Source of the DNA: Polytrichum commune
Taxonomy: Eukaryota > Streptophyta > Polytrichopsida > Polytrichales > Polytrichaceae
Length of the DNA stretch: 64,000 bases
Assembly (NCBI GenBank): GCA_950295325.1
Contig: OX485803.1
Location: 29,264,001-29,328,000, forward strand
Direction of reading: 5' to 3'
This document shows, piece by piece, positions 1 to 12,100 of the stretch. The notes beneath the pieces are model-generated. The model was not told where the DNA came from, did no database searches, and saw nothing but the letters and a program-made list of their open reading frames with translations. Numbering within the stretch: position 1 is the stretch's first letter; every line of letters begins with the position of its first letter. A program made the translations under genes and the position numbers.

Positions 1-2394
1 CAATTTGGTTCAGAGTACCGATCATAGAGGGGTTCAATTCTCTCTTACCGTTTCTTCTTGCTCCCTTTTGTGGGATCAGACAGCGTACAGAAACTCGGAG
101 CGAATTTGGAGTGACCCTTTTGATGTTATCACCACCCTATAGTAGATAACCCAATCAGGTTGCTTTTCATACAATACACTACCCGGATGAATTTAAACCG
201 TTTGATTCTGCACCAAAGACGGTAAACTCTCGCCGGAGACCTTCCGTGCTAACATGGAAGATCCACCCTCCTGCAATTTCTATTTATATACGGCTAGCGG
301 AATTCAAGTCATTTGAGTTGTTCGAGTGATTGGAGTAATTTGTTGATCTCGCCACACGCAACTTGAACTTGGCCATGATTGCAAGCAATTGCATTCGCAC
401 ATCTTGTGCATTCCTTAACGACCGATACTGCACAAATATCTCGCGACACCATACGTCCGAGAAGTTGTTGAATTTTCAGACTTCGTAAAATGTGGGTAGG
501 TCGCCCTCGGCCCGGAAAACTTTGTCTGTTCTCGATCAGCCTGTTCCTGTTTCCCTCTCGCCCTGTGGGAAATATCGCGAGCTTCCAACATAGAGACGAT
601 GGTCAAGGTTTCGTTGCTGCAACCGAGTTCCACACTTAGGAGAAGGATCCAGTGGAAAGTCGGCCATTTGCGTCTCGAGATTCGTCACGACTCCCCCCCT
701 CGTCCAGAGGGCCGAGACTGTACAGTCGGTCCATTGCGGAAACAAGAGCATGAGATAGAGGAGGTCGTTGATTTCCATTACTTTCAGTTCTTGGGATTGC
801 ATTGTCAGGTTGACTCTCTCAATTTCGGGTTGGTTGGTAGCATCTCGTTACGAGGAGCGCTACCTGTGTGCAATCGGTAGCACTCGTCCGGCTCTGTTCT
901 TCCCCCGCGTCCAGCTCGTTGAGTCACAGAGCCTTGGGGGATTGGAGTGATGACCAAAGAATCCAAGTCAAGCTTCGGATTAGAATCACTCTGCTTTGCA
1001 AATCCAGGATCCACAACATAGCAGATTCCGCAACATTGTGAGAGGAGCCTCCGCAATGTTGGTTGCCACAACCACTTTCCTCCGAATGTGGAGCGGGTTT
1101 AAAGATTCGTGTCTGCATTTCAATCGGCTGAGCACTGTAGACGGCATAAACGTTGAGCTTCGGCACTTTTGGACCCAAGGCTTTTACCCGCGCATCCAGA
1201 ATTTGACAGGCCATCTCAATCTTCTTTTGCTTTGCCAAACACATTGAGCACTGCGCAGCTTTCCAAAGTATTCAGTCACCGGCTCTCTGGAGTACAAGAT
1301 TTCCACATGGTGTACTCTTCCAGGAATGCTGACGATGGAGCAACCGAAAAAGTAGTCTTGCTGATTTCTCCGCGTCCAGTGTCTCAGAGGTGACGATGAG
1401 CTTCAAATCGGGTCTCCGATGCGTAAAAAGTTCTTGTGGATGGTGCATTCGTGAGGCTGCCTCGTCAAGCATGATATAGAATACGAAGACAACTTATCGT
1501 CCACCTGAATCTCACGCAGAAGCATGTCATCCGTCATGCACTTAATCACGGTCTCCGCGCTCGTTCGATCCTCAAACCGGATTGAAAATCTAACTTCTTC
1601 CCACATCGACATCCAACCTCCTCTGCTACTCTCTGTGCAACCGACGTCGCAGCAACTCGCCGAGGTCGAAAGCATCCGATCTTTCCTTTGCTCGTGTGTC
1701 CTGCTTCCGCGAGGTACTGTGCCATGTGTGTCGTCTTCCCACACCCGATCTCTCCTACCGATGACAACTATGACTTGATTCTCGTTCACGGCCTGCAATA
1801 ATTCGTTCCTAAGCCTGTAGATCGGCAGGTTCCGTCTCTACTCCTGGATCGAAAGCTTAGAGTACCGATGAAGAAGCCCAAACATTGGGTCCTTCCCATG
1901 CGCATCCTTCGTCCATGCGGGCATATTATCGAAGGCTTTCGATATTGACGCATCCTCCATTAATGATCCTCGAAGCTCCTGAGCGAGTTGTCTTTCCCCA
2001 GGCTCCGGCATGGCCTGTTCAGATCCTTTAGAATGAAATTCAGGAGTTGTCGTTGTTGTTGATCCCTCAACTCTCGTCGTTCCTTCGTAAGTGCAGACTG
2101 TGTTATAGTAGCGCTCTGCAATGAGCCCTCCGGGTTCTTCACGATCTTCACCGGCCCCTATGACGCATCACCCGAACAAGCGTGTGACATTCTCCCCCAG
2201 AGAAATGCGAGTTTCTCTTCATTGATCTCAATCTCAACCTCTTCTTCATCGGCATCATGATCACAGTGTAACATTGGATATTCCAGATGTACAGCAAGCA
2301 CGGCCGACGGAGCGAGGTTTTGAGCCTCCCATCGCTCCAGAGAGTTCAACCTCTTCATGGCTAGGCACCCAGCAGGAATCGACGTTAAAACCAC
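1..2394 (-). pseudogene. DEAH-box RNA helicase (PRP22/DHX8-type) pseudogene
   Basis: Read on the minus strand, this stretch gives in order the pieces of a PRP22/DHX8 spliceosomal helicase, which releases mRNA from the spliceosome: a segment containing SLERWEA and EIEINEEK (2394-2158), KNPEGSL..QSALTKERREL (2151-1960), a P-loop read as GEIGCGKTT (about 1745), an [17 protein letters not shown] block, MTDDMLLREIQVD (about 1530), MLDEA (1472), RRPDLKLIVTSETLDAEK (about 1400), [10 protein letters not shown] and SLVITPI and QRAGRGGRT (1050-900), then ELGCSNETLTIVSML (about 620) and finally ERIEPLYDRYSEPN at the window edge. The pieces lie in different frames and are joined by frameshifts. Motif II reads DEA-A rather than DEAH, motif III reads SET rather than SAT, and an in-frame TAA precedes ERIEPLYDRY (about 44-46). 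Homology stops abruptly near 2394, so the S1-domain half is missing. It is intronless throughout, which fits a truncated retrocopy, although some plant homologues also have few introns. It cannot be functional. Confidence 0.93.
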
Positions 2395-4216
2395 GATTGG
2401 CCGTTATATTTATCCTTGTTTCATATATTTGGTTGGGGCCCTGTAGGGCAATCCAAAAAGATGCAAATGCTGGTTAGTTTACCCAGCGCACAGTATTCTT
2501 TAGTAAAAGGCGAAAGAATAGTTCGCTCTGTGCTGAGCACCCGGCTTTTCGTCTGTTGTCACGAAGATGGACAAATATGTCTAATTCCAGGTTTCAATTC
2601 GTCACTGAGAATATGGGATATATAGTTTTGCCGCTGATCAGGACAGCACAAACATGGTGGAGGAATGGACATTTCGGGGGCCAAATTCTACCCTTTTTGA
2701 TGGTTTCCAAGAACGCTAGATGGTACAGATAGTCAGTATCCCTAACTAGCTGGGGCTGATTGGGCAGGCAAGATACAGATTTGAAATCCTCAACTCAACT
2801 TACAGTATATCATGTCATGTTAATAAGTTAAAAGTAGAACAGACAGAATTGCGGTTACTAGCGGTTACTAAGTTCATGTTGTACCAAATGCATTGTGCTT
2901 TAGACAATTATGAAATATTCTCCATTTTCAACGCCAAGAAACGCTCAATATGTCAGCATTCAATTACGTCTTGGACATGATCCCACTTACCCCATGTGAA
3001 ATCAATTTTTCTGCGCTAAGCAAATACTGAAATCGGCGTCACAGAACTGAAATTGTGTCATGCAATGGGCAATGTCGTCGATTTCATTGCCCAAACCTAC
3101 ACAATCAATTCTGCACAACAATTTGAAACACATGCTTGACGCCAGCGAGTGACTAGATGTCCTTAAGAATCTACAAGGTGGCATTTTCACATATCTCGAT
3201 GAAGGCACTAATTTTCTTCTACAAGTGAAATAAAATCATGATTACTTTAGCAAGTTGCTTGCCACTCGAGCAGTCATATGTCAATGCTCATTGTTCATAC
3301 TCCGTTGATTAATTGTGCTAATTGACTAAAATCGAACACCTCGTTAAAGCATGGGATCGTGCCAAAACAGAAATTCAATTCAACAGAGACAAACAGAGCT
3401 ATCACCATCAACATTTTGAGATGGCAAAAGAGGGGTAAGTTTTAGGGTTTACGGTTTACAGTTTAATTGAGAACGGCTGCTTCCTTTCATATATAAATGA
3501 ATACGATTTTTGTGATTGGATTATGCTTGTCCAGAATAATTGAATCTATCAAATTTATTCAAATCACCATGATGTTGCTGTACACCTTAAACTCCATAAT
3601 ATCAACCCCCATAATGTCACACACTCTAATATCCTGAAACCCTAGGGAACGGATGTTCGTAGTTCAAATCTCACTCCTTATTGTCACATTTGTCTCCCTT
3701 ATATCACAAAATTTGTCATTAATGCAAACCATCAAAGAAGTCAACTCAGACTCTTGCATTGCGCCATGTGTCAACATGTGGAGTGTCTTCTTCTTCTTCT
3801 TCTTCTTCTTCTGCCACTTGTTGAATGTTGGTGTATGTGTCTGTCACATCGCTTGGGAAGGCCAAGTGGAGTGGACCACACTAGCGTAAGTGGCAGGAGA
3901 ACGAATTCGAATTGTCCCCACATCTCCTTTGTGTTATTCCATAATGTCACATGCTACATTAATTCTATAGTATCACGCATCCATGTTAACACTTCCAAAC
4001 TCCGTAATATCACGTGCACTTTTGGTTGCCACAAGTGTGATACTATGAAGTTTAGAGTATATATTTAATTCAAAAAGCACAATTTGATAGGGTTGGAGGG
4101 TGGGTTGGCGATAATGTTGGGCATGTGGCTCAACATGGGGCTTAGGATTTGTGATGTCTATGTAAACTCATCCGTTGCAAAGGTGAAAACGCAATGAATT
4201 ATTCTATAACCTATAA
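2395..4216. other. Intergenic region with no supported gene
   Basis: No open frame here has recognisable homology. It is AT-rich, with a short direct repeat of GCGGTTACTA at 2852-2872, a (CTT)n microsatellite near 3786-3813, and recurring phrases of the type (A)TAATGTCACA/TAATATCAC at about 3600-4030 that look like degenerate low-copy repeats. Confidence 0.6.
3786..3813 (+). repeat. (CTT)n microsatellite
   Basis: About nine consecutive CTT units. It creates a poly-Phe or poly-Leu run in spurious open frames and is not coding. Confidence 0.9.
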
Positions 4217-5747
4217 ATGATTATTTTTAGACGATTTTACTTCATAAATGAAGTTAGAGACGGATCATCGGGAGTGGTCGTGGTTCCTGGACTCGTCACC
4301 TTATTCATCGCCATCTACATGGTGGTCACATTGCTGCCGACGATCCGGCACCGTCATTCAATTTTTTTTACTACTCTCACTAACTCTACATTGTGTTTTT
4401 CGCCGGCTTCGTGTACCATGTTGGGGTGAGAACGGTCGGGTATACAATAGGCCTCATTTTCCTCTTCTTCCTTGACAGGTTCATGCAGTTCTGGCAATCA
4501 AGGCAATTGATACGAGTGTCCAGGGCACGCGTGTCTTTCGACGGAATAATTGAGCTCAAGGTTCCGAGGTCCTCGACATTAATGTACGACGCCTTGAGCT
4601 TCATGTTCTTGAAGGTACCTAGCGTCTCCCATCTTGAATGACACCCGATTAGCATGGCGTCGAGCGCTCGAGATTGTGCGGACGAAATGACCATTCACAT
4701 CAAGAAAGTCACAAACACATCTTCCGTGAAAAACTCGTGGGCATCCCGTGTCCCTGCACACGTCACGGAAATCGCGAATACGGCCACTGAGAAAAAGTAT
4801 CCGTTCTCCATGCCGATCGCCGTGGAGGGTCCGTATAGCGACAAATCCGAGTACTATCTTAACTACAAGACGTTGGTGCTCGTCGCAGGCGGCATCGGAA
4901 TCACGCCGTTCATGGCCATCATCCAAGACATTCTGCACCGATATCGCATCACAGCTCACGAAGAAAGAGTCCACCTACCGAAGAACATCGTGTTGATATG
5001 GTCGGTTCGGTCTGAAAACGAGCTCGACATCCTCCGTCAAGTTTCACCGAGTTTGATTTTCAGGAACTACGAATCGGGTGCATGTCGAATCTATGTGAAG
5101 GCGTATGTGACGCGGTTCCAAACCAACAAAGCTTATGTGGACGACAACGTTGACAACAACATCGGAGGGGCGATTCATGTGATTCCTGCACCCGGTCCCG
5201 ACGACAATCTAACCAACACGAGTCGCATTCACTCGGTCACAGGAACGGGAGACAACTTGTGGATGTTCTGGATGCAACGTTTCAGGGCATAAATATGGTG
5301 CCTCAAAATATTCCGAACTTCCAATGGATCGAAGGCAACCTGTTGTTCGTGAGCATGTTTGTGGGCATCGTGGTCGCCGGGAGCGCCATGCTTTTGTGTT
5401 GGACCGTCCATTCTAAAAGCAAAGAGAGAAAACTGATGGAAAATCATGCACATGCGGCGCGGGTTGTGGGCTCATATGAAAATGAGCTTTCTACTGTTGA
5501 TGACATGGAGTGGGCTCATCTAACTTTGTATGATATGGCCGAGGGTTACATGTTTTCGCGTCCCGATTTTTCAAGGGAGTTTGATCAAGTTGTAAAGGAT
5601 TTTGGACACGAAGATGTCGGTGTTCTAGTTTCCGGCCCGGAGGGCCTTCAACATGTTGTGGCGAAGGAATGTCAAAGGCGGTCAGATTTACAAGCCACTT
5701 TGAAAGCCGAAATCTTTAATTATCATTCGGTTAGTTTCTCTCTATAA
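4217..5747 (+). pseudogene. Ferric-chelate reductase (FRO family) pseudogene
   Basis: Remains of a FRO-type membrane flavocytochrome that moves electrons from cytosolic NADPH through FAD and haem to extracellular Fe(III)/Cu(II). A membrane helix ending in a TLLPTIRHR-like segment (4265-4370) is followed, after a frame change, by LYIVFFAGFVYHVG (4384-4425) and FLFFLDRFMQFWQSR. Next come the FAD-site region HPISMASS (4642), VEGPY, the NADPH-binding motif GGIGITPFMAII (4889-4924) and, in a third frame, a membrane segment (about 5335-5400), GVLVSGPEG (5618-5644) and a C-terminus NYHSVSFSL as in FRO proteins. Breaks: TAA (4381-4383) falls where the second His of the haem-binding THHLY motif should be; TGA (4639-4641) replaces the Trp before HP; near 5290 a frameshift accompanies loss of roughly one membrane helix. 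The upstream membrane helices are absent. No introns interrupt the readable part. The usual Cys of the CGP motif is Ser. Confidence 0.92.
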
Positions 5748-6618
5748 GAAACCAACATGCGCCTTTGCAAGTCAAAGTGTTATTGTTCTGGCTTTTGTAA
5801 TATGGGATGTAAAAATATGCATCCCACATGCATATTTTCTAAGCCAAAATTTCAATACATGCCTTTTTGTATTATTTTACACATTCTACACATGAGAACT
5901 TCTGTCATGGTAGACAACTAGTTTGTGTTGAGGTTTATTAGTCGTGCAACCGAATGATGCTAATGCACTTATTTATAGGGGAAAGCTAGATAAGCAGGTA
6001 ATTCATCACAACTTAATGGATAAGGTTTGGCGAAGCTCTATGAAAGCTCAATGAAATTTCCAATTTAATATGAAAGAGATGTAATAAAAAAAAGTTTTTT
6101 ACATGACATTTTAGAACATGGCCTCTCGTGGCAAATCCACATTCCCTTATTGAAATTTGGGTTGAATGTTCAACCACAAGGGCATGTATTGTTGTCCTTT
6201 GGTAATTTGGAGACATGGAATATTCCTGGAATATGTCAAGCCAAAATCTGTCACGTCCAAGTAAAAAAAGATATATGATGTCTTAGAAGCAATGAAGAAT
6301 ATGGTTTGATGTGGTTGGTAGAGTTTGTGGGCTACACAATTAGAAAACATGTCTTTCACAATTTAGCCATTAAATATCACAAAGGAAGTATGACATTACA
6401 ATCGAGCAATGATAATGAAATCGAGATTTTTATTCCAAAAACAATGACTTCATGTTTATACAACTTTGCTTCATGAACAATGTATAAAACGTTCTCTCTT
6501 AATTCACAAACTTTGGAAAACATCTAACTGGCAAATAGAAATTCCTTCTATACTAGGCCCCAAACAAGGTGGTTGAAAGTGGCACATTGAACACAACTGT
6601 AAAATCATTCAATAGTTT
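5748..6618. other. Gene-free AT-rich DNA downstream of the FRO relic
   Basis: Short antisense open frames at 6013-6359 have no recognisable domains. I see no RNA gene or clear repeat. Confidence 0.5.
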
Positions 6619-6865
6619 GTTGCAACTACACTAAATTGTCCTATTAGTGTGGGTTACTGTTTGGAGTTACGCAATACTATAACATTTTACTGAGTGTATG
6701 ATTTTGTTTTACTCAAACTACATAAATAGTTAGTATGCACATCAAAAACATGATAGAACTTACTTGGTAAAAAAAGGATATTGTTAGTAAAATGTTATAG
6801 CATCATGTAACTCCAAATGGTAACCTACACTAATATAAGACAATTTAGTGTATCTAAATTGCAAC
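6619..6865. mobile_element. MITE-like element, family A (complete copy)
   Basis: Two long inverted arms, 6619-6690 and 6786-6865, match over about 70-80 bases with a few differences. They start with GTTGCAAC, share the block ACACTAAATTGTC, then a GGAGTTAC block and ATAACATTTTACT, around a spacer of roughly 100 bases. No coding capacity. Related copies lie at 23774-23922, 25291-25494 and 34340-34500, so this is a dispersed family and not a chance hairpin. Confidence 0.85.
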
Positions 6866-6872
6866 TTTTTTT

Positions 6873-7285
6873 ATTGTCACTCTTGCATGAAAAGACATAT
6901 ACTATAGAGTGCTTCATGCTTTGATTATAATAACTATAGTTCCTCTTGAATTGTTCGCACATGGTAGTCTTACATTGCAACATGTTAAAGAATCACAATA
7001 GACATAACATTACTCAACTGATGAGCTATGTTCTTGGACCTAGCAGTAGATCCAAGAATAAAGATTTTGGATGCCATAATTCCACTACTTCAAATTGACT
7101 ATGAAGTTAGGGTAGCAAAACACAACTCATCAGTTGAATAATGTTATGATGAACCGAGAAGCATCTACAGTAATACACTAACTTGTGCTATGTCTATTGA
7201 GTGGTTTTAGATGCATATTCTTGCGTCATGATGGCCAGTTGACAACCAATTGTATTATTTGATTTTTTGCATGCGAGAGTCACAA
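6873..7285. mobile_element. Candidate foldback element with nested inverted arms
   Basis: Outer arms (ATTGTCACTCTTGCATG near 6873 against its imperfect complement near 7262-7285), a middle pair (AATAGACATA near 6991 and TATGTCTATT near 7189) and an inner pair of about 30 bases (CAACTGATGAG near 7015 and CTCATCAGTTG near 7126) are arranged symmetrically. This suggests a decayed foldback-type element of about 410 bases. No open frame. The outer pairing is imperfect, so the borders are approximate. Confidence 0.5.
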
Positions 7286-8708
7286 TGGACAATCTCAACA
7301 ATTGGTGCAATGGACAAGCTTTCTCCTATTAAGGTAGTGTTGGTTATGATTTTGTAACCAACTCCCATTGCACGGCCCACAACCATCAATAAAGCTTTGG
7401 ATATGAAGCATGAACAAAAGTTAGATAGATATAGATTTAGATATAAATCCCTTGAAGTATGGAAAAGGTAATGTTACAAGGGTTAGGGTTGAAGGATACC
7501 CAATGCATGACAATGAAGCAAAGCATGTGCAAGGAGGTCAAACCCCATGGTAGAATACTATTCATCACACTTTAACGAAATGAAGCAAAACCAAAAATGT
7601 TGAATAATTCCAACATGTTAGTATCAATGTAATCAAGTCCTTTTCAAATTTCTTGAAAGATAATCTTAGGATTGATGTCATCTAATCCAATTAAAGATTG
7701 TCTATTTTGCTTGAATTTTCTAGCTTAATATATGAAGTGACAAGTCAACAAGGAATCCAAAATCGACCTAATGAGTTTAGAATGGCCACAAGAAAGTTAT
7801 ATGTTTATGTTCATGATGAGTTGTATACAACTTACACTATTCAACTACACGCACCTAAAGGCCAATAGACAACATTAGTAATAATCTGACATTATTGTAA
7901 GCATGTGTTTTGATGTAAAATTTAGACACCACTATATGGACATATATGTAACACATGTAATCGTATAGAATTCATGGTAACTATGTTAGGGGGTACAATA
8001 AATACCTAGTAACCCCTACATCTTTATGATTTATTCGTTCTCTCTCAATTTGTCTAATTTTATCAATGTTATTTTATTTTGACTTTGGGGTCAACCATGC
8101 TATTAAAAATATTATTGATCCTCATGTTTTCACCTTTAGCTTCTATGGCTGCCACATATTCTTGGTCATAGGATAGGATAGGATATTTTTAATCGAGCAT
8201 TATGTATCCAATATCAACATGTGACTAGGATGGGTTTGTGGTGTTTACATAACCTCATGTATTTTGAATATAAAAATGCAATGAAGTAACCCATAGTCTA
8301 CAGAGATTTGACTTTGTAATTGACATTAAAAAACCCCAAATTAGTCCCATGAAACTAAGATGGAATGAATCAACGCTCTAACATGTAAGGGACTTGTTTT
8401 CACTAAAGTGGCTTGTTCATCCACTGATGGATAAGTTTACAGAGATGTTGTGAACCCCAACTCTCAACAAGTTTATGGTTCTTAATTCATCATTTGTTGT
8501 ACTTCAAGGACATGTTTGGCACTAGTAAGCCAACTCATTAATATAATTATGTGCCAAGAAGGTCCAACACCTAGACTTCACAATTTCTTTTAATTACTAT
8601 TCTAGCACCCCATATGTGTGTGTTAGAATTATGCAATGAGTCCCCTCTTATGACCTTCCACCTACACATTTCTAGATTCTAAAGCTCTAAACTATTAGAC
8701 ATGCTTAA
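7286..8708. other. Gene-free AT-rich DNA
   Basis: No coding region longer than short shadows; no recognised RNA gene or clear repeat. Confidence 0.5.
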
Positions 8709-9152
8709 CTACACTAAATATGATATTTAGTGTCACCAATTATGATTGCCTTGTTCATAAGCCGCGGTGTAGTGTCACCAACACTAAATGTTAACCCAAC
8801 ATTATTTGTCATTCCTTGTAATTTTTTTGGGGGATTATATATTTACAGTGTTGCAAATACTGTCACTTACCGAATGATTTTTCATCCACATTTCAATCAT
8901 GCATGAAAATATTTCATCACAAGTTGCTGACAAGTGAAGGTAGGATTTTGGCCAATGGATGTACTCATCCATCATCCATGACAATATGTCATTACAAGTT
9001 GCTGACGAGAGAAGGTAGGGTTTTGGCCAATGGATGAACTCACCCATCATCCATGACAATATTTGTTCACTTAATCATAAGAAATGTCATCCGAAAAGAT
9101 ACCATAGTGACATAAAATACCATATGACACTAAATATGATATTTAGTGTAGT
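8709..9152. mobile_element. Short TIR element, family B (ACACTAAATAT palindrome)
   Basis: The ends are 28-base terminal inverted repeats with one mismatch (8709-8736 and 9125-9152), each itself built around the palindrome ACACTAAATAT/ATATTTAGTGT. The interior carries a 75-base tandem repeat and no real gene. An element with the same palindromic end motif is at 20992-21312, and part of the interior recurs at about 24990-25270. Confidence 0.75.
8896..9062. repeat. 75-bp tandem repeat, about 2.2 copies
   Basis: Units at 8896-8970 and 8971-9045 plus a short third copy share AAGTTGCTGAC, GAAGGTAGG and TTTTGGCCAATGGATG in the same order. The antisense open frame across it simply reflects the repeat. 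It lies inside the family B element. Confidence 0.85.
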
Positions 9153-12100
9153 TGGTGAGTCACACACATACAGTAAAACGTAAATTTTGTATTCAGTTGT
9201 TGTGTAAAAGATTTTCAAAATAGTGTGGAATGTCGGTAAGTTAGCATGGGACAACCTAACCACACATAGCAGTGTAGATGGTGTCATAGGAGGCTTGAAG
9301 TGGAGGTGGTCCTCACAATATACATAATTATACACATTATAATATAGCACCATGTTCCAATGAGTTGAATCTACCCAAGCTTACATGATTTTGTTAGAAT
9401 AATATTATGCACATCCAAGATTACACTCTTATGATATTCGTATCTTGCTTGATTCTCACTCAATTGAATCAAATGAGGAGTCTATGTTACAATAACCATT
9501 TTCTTAAGATATTTCCATCGAGCTTTCATCCAAAAAGACCTCTTGTAATTCCATTCAATAGTGTGATGACATGTGACACGCCATTTACCCAAATACGTAT
9601 TTTATGCTTTGAGTCTAGAGTCCACTTTTGAATCTAGACACGTTTTGGACCTCGATCACTTTTAGGAACTTTACCTAGCATATTTATAAGAAGAATGTAT
9701 CCCTCCTAGCTCCGTCACCAAGTTTGTGTGGTCATTATAATGCGACATTATGTCCACAAATTGAGAATGTTGGGGCCAAGCATGCATATGCCATGCGATC
9801 ACCATGAATAATACTATTACTACATTACAAAACTAATATGATTCTAAACACCCGATCGGGATCATGCTATTACGGGGGTTAGGCATTCTAATCACATCCA
9901 CAACTACACAATGACTCACTATTATGATATCTAGAATGGGGACCACGTGTGTTAAATGTACAAAGGAGACCATACAATGTTGGTATCTTCACCACCTCGA
10001 TGCTCGAATGGCTTTGGAAGAATCAAGGGATCGGCCCCACACACTCTTTCCAATAGATTCCATGCTAAAAATCTCATCTATAGCTATTTTATCAAGTGTG
10101 TAGTGTGGACCACTTATCTCTCACACATGGGTAGTGTACAATTTAACACAAGTGTCCACTTCACACACGAGAGTGAAGGCCTGTGACCATTGCATTCTAA
10201 GATCTCTCATTGGTCAAAAAGGTCGAAACCGTTCAAGTTCACTTCATATTAGAAGGTGAAGGTCTAAGTGTCCAAAGAAATTGTCATGGATCAAAAGTCT
10301 ATGTGGATTCCTACATGGTAGACTATAAAAAGTGTTTTAATAGTACGTGGGAGTTTGCGTTAGGCCCACCTCCAAGGGGAAGGCATGGCGCATATTCTAG
10401 CATACCATGTCAATGGTGCGGCCTTTGGATGAGAATCAAGGGTCCTCACAAGTACATGGTCATAGCCCTTGGATCATGTGTAAAGTGGCCCTCATTAGAG
10501 ATCTACTACGCTGAGATATGTATGTAGAATGCTACTCAAAGATACTTACATAACATTATCAAGCTTTGTGCTCCCTTACCTATTCTAAATAAAAGAGATG
10601 ATATGTTTTATGGGGACTTTGTTGTGGTCTTGTTTCGCTCAACATGAGGTCATCAAAATTAAGATTAACAATATTCTTAAAATGGATGACATGAAATCCG
10701 ACATGTTCGAAATGGATAATGTATGATGATCACTTGGATTTTGCAATGAGACAACCCAATAAAGTTGTATCGCTACCTTTAGTTTGAAGTTCTTACTAGC
10801 CTTCAATTATACACACTAGAGAAAAGCAATACTTCTCCCTTATATATATTATGTACGCTAATGCCTCAAATAGTACCCCCTCCTACACTCACGTTAGTTT
10901 GTGCATGGTATAGAGATTCCAACCCTTGGGGGTGACTGTCAGGATGAGGAATCCATTTTTATTAATCAAATCCTTTTTTGACAACCCTTTTTTAACAAAA
11001 CTTTACCTTTACTCAAAATTTATTTTAGTATCATTTTCCGCACCAACTACAAGAGATTTCCATTAAAAATATTGTGCCTTGGTCTAAGTTCACTTCACAC
11101 TACAACTTGTGACCGAGGCTTTTAAAAGGTGATGTGGATTTCTCTTGGTCGAGGATTCTGACTGCCAACCATGACCATAATCATTTCCTCTCGTGCCCCA
11201 TAGTTATGTGTGTTGGGTGTGTTTACATGTGTGCCCTCTAGAACCCTAGTCCAAACACATCCTAATAGGCATATAAACCCCAAATTCAAAAAGTCGTAGT
11301 TTCACATGTATGTGTTCTACTTTATAACTATTACATCTATTTATGAGTAGGATTATATTCTACATCCCATTTTCAAAGATTAACAATAATAGAGTTATTT
11401 TCACTAGGTTCCCCTGCACGAAAACCTCTACTTTGAAACCATTGGATATTCTCATATTTGATTATTCTTGTCTAATCAAACTTCCTCATATATGCACAAT
11501 TTTCTCATAGGATGTGTGAGTAGCTGATAACAACCTTGATAGCAAGCGGGATGAAAGGCCCTCATTATCAACAATGGACTGAGGTACTGAGGCCTTAGAG
11601 TGACACTTTAGGAAGATTTTGCTATTTCCAAAAGGTTAAGTAGCTCGGAAAATTTCCAAAGATTAATGATTCTATTCAACACTAAATTAAAAAAAATCAA
11701 AGAAGAAAGAAATTTATATGCAATCTACATAAATTCTCAAAGTTATCTTAAGGAATGAGCCTTTTACTATCATTTGAGGGAGGGGGGGGGGGTTTATTGA
11801 TATTGGATTGCTAAGTGAGCATCACCACAAGATCAACCTTATTGTAAGTGAAAATCTTTTATTAAATGAAGGTGTTGTCCCCCTTTTGTGGATCACTTCT
11901 TACACCGTCTCATTGAGCGGATAGATCCCCGATTACCCACTGTGATTGCCCAAAGTTGGTGCTCTCTTAAAAGCATTCTTGCATCCTTCTTACACCACTA
12001 TTATGAATGGCTGAAGTGGTGCTATTTAATACTTAATGCCACATATGATAAATCACTTTTAACAACGACTTACTTATAGCACCGTTGCAGTGACTTGTTG

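Noticed and set aside
4217-5747. Possibility that the FRO locus is a functional multi-exon gene
   Set aside because: Stops fall inside conserved motifs without plausible splice sites, and about one membrane helix is missing near 5290.
10210-10527. 105-codon open frame on the plus strand in the gene desert
   Set aside because: No recognisable domain, no promoter or intron context, and it lies among repeat-like sequence; the length is expected by chance.
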